Origin: Cristatella mucedo
Lineage: Eukaryota > Bryozoa > Phylactolaemata > Cristatellidae
Length of the DNA: 64,000 nucleotides
Direction: 5' to 3'
Assembly (NCBI GenBank): GCA_009760855.2
Contig: WPIO01000036.1
Location: 3,167,001 to 3,231,000 of the forward strand
Shown: positions 55,545 through 64,000 of the stretch, piece by piece
How the letters are laid out: the number at the start of each line of letters is the position of its first letter
Position numbering within the stretch: position 1 is the stretch's first letter
Program-made: the position numbers and the translations under genes
The notes under the pieces: generated by a model
The model's database searches: none
What the model saw: only the letters and a program-made list of their open reading frames with translations
Told to the model about the DNA's origin: nothing

Positions 55545-57741
55545 CTGCAGAGAACGATGTCTGCAGCTCATAGACAGCGCTGCACTCCTGGAGCGACTGA
55601 CAATCAATAAACAACAAATCATCAGCTCCAGGTTCCAGGTAAGACGAGAGATGCAGCAGAGTCGCTAGAAAGCTACCATCTGATGCCTAAAGCGTGACCC
55701 AGAGCGTGGCTCAAAATAAAACAGACAATGCCTCTGTGCTACTAAAAGTATTACAACGTTTGACTTGCAGCTTTTTTAAGCCCACTGTATTTAATTTGCA
55801 CTGTTCCGTGTATTTTGCTGACAAACGAACGCAGGTGCATGAATATGCACAGATTAAAAAACTCGTCAGCGTAAAACATGCGAAATGCTAAATTCAAAGT
55901 CGCTTTTGAAAGTTTCTGACAGAAATATATGCATGCAGATGCAAACGCGTGTACGCATGCACGTGCGTACATTATGTAAACACAAAAAAGTACTAGGGGT
56001 TAGAAAATCCAATTGGTTTCTAAAATACGGCCGCCTTTTGATGAGGGAGCCCTTTTGTAATGGTAAGAACGACTAGCAATCAGCCATTTAAATAACCGTG
56101 ACCTCTCCTAGTCCTAGTTCCCAGTTCCAAGTCTAGCTATCGCATTGAACGTCCAAATACTATTGCTGGCATTTTTAAAGAGTCGCCTCATTTTCTGCAT
56201 TCGGCGCAAAATTACGGGCACTAGAATGTTCTCAGCTGAGCATCTACCGTATGCGCGCCTGCTCCTGCTGCGTATCAAAAATTGGTAACGCAACTGACGT
56301 TCAAAGCAGAAGCTCAAGTCGCGGTGACACTTTTGGCAAAATCGCAAATAATTACCCGTTTTTTCCAGAGTCCGTAGCCTCGAATTAGTGCCCATTGTTA
56401 TTTTTTAATTCGAATGTCCCGATTGTTGCTTACAGTCTCTTGAACTTGAGATTTTGATTCATGCACCTCACCAACCTCACTAACCAGCCTCAGGAGCGCT
56501 ACAGCGATGCGACCTAAGAACTGCTCGAACGTCAGCAGTCAGCGAAGAGTAGCATCGATTATTACACTATCAGACGCAATTTCTATCCCTAGGTAGTCAG
56601 TGCTATTTTCGGATTGTTACCTGCAAACTTTGCTCCAGTGACAAGGACAATGATTAACTTGAAATTAACTCATTTCTAATAAGAAAACTAAACAATTTGT
56701 GTCTTGCGGTTCACATATAGTCAGAAAAAACAGAAAGGAATCAAAATTAACAGTATTTATTCTAATAGCATTTACTCTAAATTCTTACAAAAATGACCAC
56801 TCAAAAGGGTTAAGAAGTGAGTGGATGCTCTGAATTTGCTGCTAATTGGCTAATTGGTTTCTCAAACAACTTAAACATAGTCCCCGTCGCGTTTTTGTTA
56901 GTCTGTCCTTGGTAACAGCGCTCAGAATCAGTTTATCCCTGGTGAAAGCAACCATATTTCTCCTCTCAATAAGCTCCTACATTCTCCTTGATTTTGGAAA
57001 GATGGCCATCAAAGATAGAGATTTTGAGGGGCATTCTATATCCATTTTGGCATCGTTGTATTTGAAGCCGGAACTAGCAGCTCACAGTTTTCAGTCTTGA
57101 GATTGCCTAGAATGTCGTGAACCACTGCCACGAAACTGTTTGTAGCCTCTTTCTCAATCCTGTTCAGCATCAATAGCGAATTCGTCACATTCTATGATCT
57201 TATTTATCTGTGGCCCAACTAATATACCAGCCTTGACCTTTCTTTGCCTTTGACAGATGTGAAAAGACATTGTCGAGGTACTTGAAATCTGCTGATTCGG
57301 TATTTAGAGCTGTGACAAAACCTGGTGAGGTCGGGACTTAATTTGCACCTTGGTAGCACCAGCACCTTTTGAGGGCCTTTCTACCAGTGGCCTCCACTTT
57401 ATTTTTTCCGCAAAAGTCTCAATTTGCTGTGGCCAGGCTCTTAGGACAAAGTGCGCCTTGAGGTGCCAAGGGTCCAATAAAAAAATAGGAAGGAAACTTT
57501 GCGGAACCGTTTTAGAGGCCCACGAGAAACGGCACCATTTTGAAGTCTCCAATGACCTCCCAGCAGTGGTCGCCATACTGCAGACATTTGCCGAGCTGAT
57601 TTGGTCTAGCGGTTAAGGTGTTTGCCCCGACCAAGGTCTGGCTGAGGTCGTGGGCTCGAGCCCCGAGGCATACGTGAAGCGGCTGAGTAGAGATTAAGTT
57701 CCCTTATGGCGCTATACGAATGAATTATATATATATATATA

Positions 57742-57800
<59 letters not shown>

Positions 57801-58304
57801 ATATTATATACAGGGCATTCAACAACCTCTTGACATCTGGCGCAGCCTCTCTTTGAGATGAGCAGAGTGAGAGACACAGGGAGAGAGACGGATACTTATT
57901 TTCGTTGTAAAGTAGCACGGCTTTGAGATTGCTGGATGAACGGTATGTCCATGAATAGGCGCTATTCACTAGGGTTACATGGAATTCCTGTAACCCCCAA
58001 TAGACGGGCCACATTTTTAACAAGCACAGCCATCTTGCCGACTGAAGAAGTTGGTAAAACGTTGGTAATGCTCTCGCTCTGAGCTGCTACCCTCAAACTT
58101 TCGCCTGACAACGCTAAACGCCAGACGCGCAGCATTAGACTTGGTGATATCAAGGTCTCTGATCAGGTCGTTGAGGTCATTCAGGTTGGGAAGTATGGCT
58201 TTTTCTTCTCAGCTGCATCAGTTTAAATTGAAATTTCGAGCAATAATATCTTCCCGCTATCTGACTTGCTGCTCTCTCTACTGGAGATGGCCGATCTCTT
58301 TCTG

Positions 58305-58341
<37 letters not shown>

Positions 58342-58342
58342 T

Positions 58343-58391
<49 letters not shown>

Positions 58392-58469
58392 GTCTCTGGC
58401 TCTGTTTGTTTCTCTCTGTCTCTGTATCTGTCTCGTCTCTGTCTGTCTCTGTGTCTGTCTGTCTGTATG

Positions 58470-58539
<70 letters not shown>

Positions 58540-59812
58540 GAAGGATGGAAATGGGAAGCTCGAGGCAGTGCGGTAGTGACGAGAGAGATGAATGGCTGCG
58601 CTAATAAATTATTAGAGGCACACCCGTTTCGGTTCGGCGTTTGGAAGCGGCAATAGTGCAGAAGTAGCAGTTGCTTGAACGGTCAGTGGGTATCTACTAA
58701 ATTCTTGGGATAGCAAACTTCTTAGCTTTTTTCTCCTTTGTACCAGTCCTTAAACTGACCTCAATACCTATTTAATTATGAAAAGTAAAACAATGAAATT
58801 GTGGACATTACCTAATATTTTGTGAGGAATTCCATCTAGCGTGCAGTAATTGTTCACCTTATCTCCAAGAATTTTCTTGAAATGTTGATATTTGAATTGA
58901 GATGCCCAGGGCTTGTCTGTATTCTTTAATTTAGTTTAATTTAATTTAATGTTTAATTTAGTCCCTAAGCCAGGCACGAAGTATGACCGAAGTAGATCTC
59001 GCCCATCTTAGCAGACGCTGTCACCTAGTACACCACTCTTTCTTGTCATGATAAATTGTTCATACACGGAGCACAATGCTGAGTTAAAACTGGCTCGCTG
59101 TGATGCCATGTCAAGCAACTATGGCATTTCGCTATCCTCTTACTATGCAATAGCACGGACTAAAATGCTCATTCAAGGTACCTGTACTGCTAAACTTCTA
59201 CAAATAATACTCTAAACGTAGTATGCGTCCGCTTCAATAATTTGGGGAACAGCACAAACAGTGCTATATGTTTAAACCAGACGCTTGTACCGCTTGTGAC
59301 AGCAAAATCGTAGAACTTAAAAATTTCATTGTCTTGACCACAAAAGTAAATCCTTGGTAGAACAATAGCTATTTCCTATACTTCTTAGGCAAATGGAATT
59401 AGGATAATAAAGTGTGCACCCAAGGACAAAAAGTAAATTGAAATATATAAACGAATCGATTATTCCACCATTCACCGTGTTTTGCAGCCAACTCGTTGAC
59501 TTGGTTGATATTCGGAATTAGAGTAAAGCATTCCCTCATACCTGGAGCACCTGCATGTGTTATCTAATAGAATAGTTACGCACCTTAAGATGTGCTTGGA
59601 AACATCCTTCAAACAATAGATTGCATTTTTATTTTATATGTCACTCTATTCATACGACCCAGTTATTTTCAAGAGAGCCGCTATCTCAGGAATTGTCAAG
59701 TAAATGAAAGCTCCGGTAATTCAGGTAATTTCTCAAATCCCTTTATCTTTTTGGGCAGTTCGACTGCACACTGCGAATACAAGATCTAACCATTACGAAC
59801 CGCTAACATATA

Positions 59813-59885
<73 letters not shown>

Positions 59886-62800
59886 CCACAGACCCAAATG
59901 CATAATATTGATGACTGAATTGCATGCTGACCCTGTGCTTGTCACCCCTAACCATGTTATTCTTGTTGTTTATTGGGCATGCTACCATCAACCATTCGAT
60001 CGTGCATCCTTTGCAGCAAATTTAAAGTGCCTAGAAAGAGATTAAGTTCTCTTAGGGCACTACATCAAATGCATTTTTATTAGTTTTATGACCTGCTGTG
60101 GAATATAATGAATGGTGGGAGCAGGTTGAATCCCATTCAAGATATGAGAAACAAGAGCCAGCCAAGACCCGAATTCTCGAGACAAATTTACATCCGTATA
60201 TTTTCTAAACGTACTAACCGACGCAATGAAAAATTTCCTAGCCTATAGCTTAACCATCAGCCTGATTTGTATAGCTCTAAAAATCCCAATAATAATGCCA
60301 TTGCACTACCAAAAATCTGGTCATGTCTCCCTCATGAGTCAAGTTGAGTACACGAAAGCTGACACTAGGACTAGAATCATAATCAAGTCATCCATTCGGC
60401 AGAAAAGCTTAAAAGAATCTAAATAAAACTATTCTAGTTTAAGTTGGTTCACGACTTAAGTATTTCCTTCTGCATGAGATTGAGTCGTGCGTTTTAACGT
60501 TGCTAGATTAAAATAGCCTCTCGGAAGTGCGTATCGTGGCCAGTTAATTAATCTCCGCGATCAAAGCAAAATAGCCGCATCGGTTGCGGCGCTGCTTCGT
60601 CTAGCGATTACCTCCTCATCCGTTCCTTGGCATTGTGGTGCTGCCTGCTAGCGGCTTCTGTAAACGGTGAGGCGAACAGTAAGCTGCTGTGATTGTCGAG
60701 AGGCCCAAGTACCTGCCTCAGAGGGACATTTGCTGTTGCCGAGTTGTCCCCGGTCGAGCAGGACGGTGACAAAGACGAAGATGACGACGACGATGATGCT
60801 GCAGTGGCAATAGCATCAGTAACAACGGTGCTGGCAGATGTGACAGCTACCGAGGCATGATCGGTCTGAGGCGGCGGCTGCTCTTGTTGTGGACGCTGAG
60901 CACCTGGCGGCAGGGGAACCTGTATCGTGCAGTCTGCAGGAGATGTATCTTCTTCTCCGCTGCTGTTCAAGCTAGTTCGAGCCACTGGTGTGCTTTGTCC
61001 GCTTGGTGGAAATACATATGTCGGAATCTGGTAGAGGCCTTTTGGAAGAGTCTGAAGATCAAATTATGAAGCATTTCATTGCTAAATTCAAACTTTTATT
61101 CACTAGAAGCTAATGCTGATGAATCAATAATGTCCATGAGACCATGCAAAGATCGATGAAGCCTGATGCTCATCAAAGCTGAGATCTCTATTGCAATTAA
61201 GTGCACACAGTAAGCTTATTAATGCTAGAAATTGCTGTTGGCTCATTTTCCTTTTTATTTTGTTTCTGATCAGTCTGCCTTTTACGAAGCGGAACAGGCG
61301 GCGGTCTCACCAAAGATTACCAACTTGAATAATATGCTGGCCTGAAGGATCAGGGGAATATTAAAGGTAATCGGGCCAAAACTCCGCGTTTAGCCTCATT
61401 CTGCATCTGGTGATTAAACAGCCAGCAAAGAACTCATGCATCTTGTAAGAGGTTGTTGTTGTCTTAACCTACGGCACAATTTCATGATTTGGGAGTAACC
61501 GGACATTTGTTTCTCCACCCTAGGCATACGGCAGCCTACATCAGATAAGAGTACGATGTTTCGTTCGCGGTGTCTCATCGTAGCTATCCAGGTGCGACCG
61601 CATATTATCTAAAACGCATCGCGAATCAGGCTTATTAACTAACTGCCTCGGCTTCTAGCGAAATAAGATAGCTGTCTCTTTTTTTCAAATACAAAATAGC
61701 CTTGGAAAATTTTGATGTTCTTAGATTAGGGTATTACAGCCTATTTGGTATGTGCAGGTACTTTCATGTTCCGTTTTTTCATGCCCCTACAGCCTAGAGC
61801 TCACGACCGACTAACATGACTGGATCCTCCGACTCGACATTTAGTCCTGGAAACATGTTATCCGTCGTTCGTGTGAATTTAATTACGGGCTTATGCGTGC
61901 ACAAATATGGTATGCGATTAATAATAAGCTTCCTTTCCTTTTATTTGTAACTTGCCAAAAACAGATAATTTAGTTATTTTGTGGCGGTATAAGCATGCTT
62001 GTTATTATTATTCTTTCACATGGAAACAACAAAGGTTGCTTCAAATATTGAGCCAGTACCGGGATATGAACTTCACCTTTTATAGTTGACGGGATGCGAT
62101 GCTAGCGTTCTATGCTGCTTCCTAACGAATAGGAAAGTCTGCATTACCTTCATTCCAGCGAGGTGATAACCGCTCTCCTGCCGATCTATGAAATGAGATC
62201 ATGCTGAATCAGCACATGTTTACTTTTACCTGTCAAACTAATCCGTACTCCTGACCCTTCGCCTTTGCACCAAGTCTTCCTGATTGTCATGCAGGCCTTG
62301 TTCTATTGCTAATAGTGCCACTTTTTTCATTTCACATTACAAGATAAAGCATCTGCAGGCGGAAGCTCTAGCAGAAGACTCACGCTAGGACCCTGCTTCA
62401 CTGAAATGGTGAAGTTGGGGCACCCTGCATATAAACGCCACTGAGCAGAGCAACCACTACTAGCTGAAAACTCGCTGCACTCACAGAATTTTTTCGATTC
62501 CCTAGAAAATGATTCAGCAACAAGATCGATCACATAGCCATAATAATAATACATTTGACATAGCACCATCAGAGAAATTAATCTCTGATGGTGCTATGAA
62601 CTTTACATTTGCTGCAAAGGAAGCACGATCGAAGGATTAGTGACAGCACGCTCAATGACGAGAAGCATAACATTGTTAGGGTGATATAGGATCAGCATGC
62701 AAGTATGGTTAGTGGCAGCATGCTCACTGTCAGCACGCTTAAGCACATAAAGGACAAATCGAAGGGACCCACTAAATACTGCAATCAATAGATGCGTTTT

Positions 62801-64000
62801 TAGGTTCTTTTAAAATGTGATCAAATCAGGAGATGTCGTGACGCAAGTTGGGAGTGAGTTCCAGGCTTTGGGAGCATACGAATTAAATGCACGGATTCCA
62901 AAGCATTTGAGGTTCATACGAGGTATAGATAAACAGTTATGTTCCGAAAAGTGAGTGGTACAATGATTAGCCTGGTGGGGAGTAGATCTGATAGGTAGGC
63001 TAAAGCCAAAGAATGAAGGGACCTAAATATGAGCAAGAAAATCTTGAACTCGATCCGTTGCTTGACTGGGAGCCAGTGCAGATCGGCGAGAAATGGTGTG
63101 ATGTGGCAACTGCGACGGTCATGACTGACAAGCCTAGCTGCAGTGTATTGGACCAGCTGTTAGCTCCCAAGTGGCCGGTAGACCAGCAAGCAGTGAGATA
63201 CAGAAGTCAAGACCGGATGTCGAAAATTCATGGACCTATTTATATATTTGGTGTTCCTGCATAAACAAGCCCGAATTTCAGAAATTTTGTGTAGATGAAA
63301 GTGGGCAGACTTGACTGTGGAGCTTATTCGATCATCTAGTGAAAGGTCACCTTTGAACAGCCATCGTGACCTGACAAGTTCAAGGTCGCGCGAGAATACG
63401 CTCAATGATGCTCGAGCGTATATCGCGGGGATGCCGAAGCGCGCGCCCTTGAACTTACTTTGAAAGCAGCGCCAGCTGATCTCAAGGGCGGAGTTCGCCT
63501 ACCAGCGATATGGTTTCGAGATGCGGGGTGCGGGGTGCCGACGTACGCGGTACGACCGGCGTGAACGAAGTGGGCCGGCGAGAAGCACGGCGGCGGCTTC
63601 CCGTGGTGGCACGTCTGAGTCGGTAGCGAGACGCGATGCTGCAAGAAATTGGACGCCGTCGGTCTCGGAAAAGCCGCCGACGGCGCAAAACACGTCGACG
63701 GTCCGTGGCTGGTCGGCGCGTGGCCGCACGGGGGCACGTTTTCCTGGTTCCTCGTTCTGTGGAAGGATGAGTGCGGGCTGGGCACGACGTACCTAACCGC
63801 GTGAACGGCCGCCGTCGGTCCTCCTCCGTAGCCGTGATGCCGAGCGCGATTCGAAGTCGAAGTGAGAATCGAAGCTGTCGCGTCGCGGTCGCATCTGGCG
63901 CCCTCGCTGGGGCCCTGAACCAACGCAGCCGCCGCTGCCGTGCGCTGAACGCCGCCGCCGCGACGCGACGAAGCATCAACCGGAAGCCGCAAGCCGCTCG
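55403..64000 (-). CDS. bHLH transcription factor, TCFL5/SOHLH-like (partial)
   Basis: Three minus-strand exons join in phase: right edge to 63459, 61051-60612, and 55544-55403. The product has a Pro/His/Ser-rich N-terminal part, a Ser run, then a bHLH domain: basic region HHNAKERMRRSRIKE with the E-R contact pair, helix 1 SCQLMRELIP, loop GMTDKTDKA, helix 2 TVFEYATQYILYIKQII. The TDKAT loop-helix 2 junction is what I know from TCFL5; the SC-x-x-(L/M)R helix 1 also resembles SOHLH factors. Such proteins bind E-boxes as dimers in the nucleus, and both groups are linked to germ-line expression in vertebrates. The 5' start and 3' end are outside what I could find. Confidence 0.75.
56870..57576 (-). 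pseudogene. Decayed mobile-element-like ORF
   Basis: Spread over three minus frames are VTALNTESADFKYLDNVFSH, AGILVGPQINKIIECDEFA, HDILGNLKTENCELLV, KENVGAY and RYQGQTNK-like pieces. Their order follows a repeated protein family in many invertebrate genomes with the signature G-I-(F/L)-V-G-P-Q-I ... FLGN-K-A-x-NY ... PEN-x-G ... RYQGR. Frameshifts and stops show it is dead. It lies in bHLH intron 2. Confidence 0.6.
57593..57745 (+). mobile_element. SINE S1, near-complete copy
   Basis: TTGGTCTAGCGGTTAAGGTG, GTGGGCTCGAGCCCCGAGG, AGAGATTAAGTTCCCTTATG, GGCGCTATACGAATGAATTA. Directly follows the decayed ORF and runs into TA/TG repeats. Confidence 0.9.
57727..57799. repeat. (TA)n(TG)n microsatellite
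   Basis: TA units then about 25 TG units grown on the end of a SINE S1 tail. Confidence 0.95.
58295..58535. repeat. TC/TCTG-rich microsatellite
   Basis: About 240 bases of TC repeats with TCTG tetramer blocks. Coding-looking frames here are Leu-Ser artefacts of the repeat. Confidence 0.95.
58536..59812. other. bHLH intron, nothing recognised
   Basis: AT-rich sequence with no repeat family, splice-consistent exon or RNA gene that I could see. Confidence 0.4.
59813..59882. repeat. (TA)n microsatellite
   Basis: About 35 TA units. Confidence 0.97.
59905..60085 (+). mobile_element. LINE family A 3' end
   Basis: GTCACCCCTAACCATGTTAT, CATCAACCATTCGATCGTGC, AGAGATTAAGTTCTCTTAGG and GCACTACATCAAATGC. 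This tail is nearest in sequence to the SINE S1 tail. Confidence 0.85.
60612..61051 (-). CDS. bHLH gene exon 2: Ser-rich region and start of basic region
   Basis: 440 bases, acceptor TTGATCTTCAG, donor GTAATC on the minus strand. Reads TLPKGLYQIPTYVFPPSGQ, a Gln/Pro patch, eight Ser in a row, then RQHHNAKERMR and two bases. Enters in phase 0 and leaves in phase 2, so the intron cuts the basic region. Confidence 0.82.
61052..62535. other. bHLH intron, nothing recognised
   Basis: AT-rich sequence between exons 1 and 2. A minus frame at 62327-62569 is not splice-consistent. Confidence 0.4.
62540..63365 (-). mobile_element. LINE family A, 3' part
   Basis: TAGCACCATCAGAGAAATTA tail with a local duplication (CTCTGATGGTGCTATG), 3'UTR, reversed C-terminal ORF to the TTGACTGTGGAGC block. 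Sense in the bHLH intron. Confidence 0.85.
63459..64000 (-). CDS. bHLH gene exon 1 (or early exon), open at window edge
   Basis: Minus frame open from the edge to a perfect donor GTAAGT, phase 0. Rich in Pro, His, Ser and Ala; includes FHRTRNQENVPPCGHAPTS and GRTAYVGTPHPASRNHIAG. The stretch is much more GC- and CpG-rich than the rest, as expected near a promoter. The start codon is not identified, and overlapping frames are also open because of the GC content; this one was chosen because it alone meets the donor in the phase exon 2 needs. Confidence 0.65.

Overview
The window is nuclear DNA from an invertebrate animal. Genes are split by GT-AG introns, many ending in clear polypyrimidine-CAG acceptors. 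Introns hold LINEs of the L2/CR1 type, tRNA-headed SINEs and long CA, CT and TA microsatellites. There is no bacterial operon structure. I cannot fix the phylum. Gene calls come from reading splice sites and frames by eye against what I know of the protein families; no search was run.

Layout. 1-9155 (minus): the 5' part of a DNA polymerase lambda gene (POLL), with its BRCT exon next to the promoter and a second exon at 4594-4674; the rest runs off the left edge. 9156-9515: a 360-base gap between two divergent start codons, probably a shared promoter. 9516-42090 (plus): a complete NUP160 gene in 33 coding exons. All 32 junction phases agree and the joined frame is 4713 nt, coding for 1570 residues. 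42560-47108 (plus): a GC-rich stretch with phase-compatible exons of an unidentified basic, serine-rich protein. 47110-55400: mostly repeats and sequence with no recognisable gene. 55403-64000 (minus): a bHLH transcription factor gene of the TCFL5/SOHLH kind. Three exons are visible: a Pro/His/Ser-rich exon at the right edge, an exon ending inside the basic region, and an exon with the rest of the helix-loop-helix.

Repeats. LINE family A leaves 3'-biased fragments in both orientations, two with a recognisable YADD reverse-transcriptase core. A tRNA-headed SINE family has at least eleven copies and shares its 3' tail with family A, so it probably used that LINE for transposition. A second SINE-like family carries a B-box and a small hairpin. 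A second LINE family (B) ends in a conserved non-coding tail. A decayed mobile-element-like ORF lies in an intron of the bHLH gene.

The three recognised genes are not a pathway: POLL acts in DNA repair, NUP160 is a nuclear pore Y-complex scaffold, and the bHLH gene is a transcription factor. The only functional link the sequence suggests is the POLL-NUP160 shared promoter. I saw no CRISPR array, virus or toxin gene.
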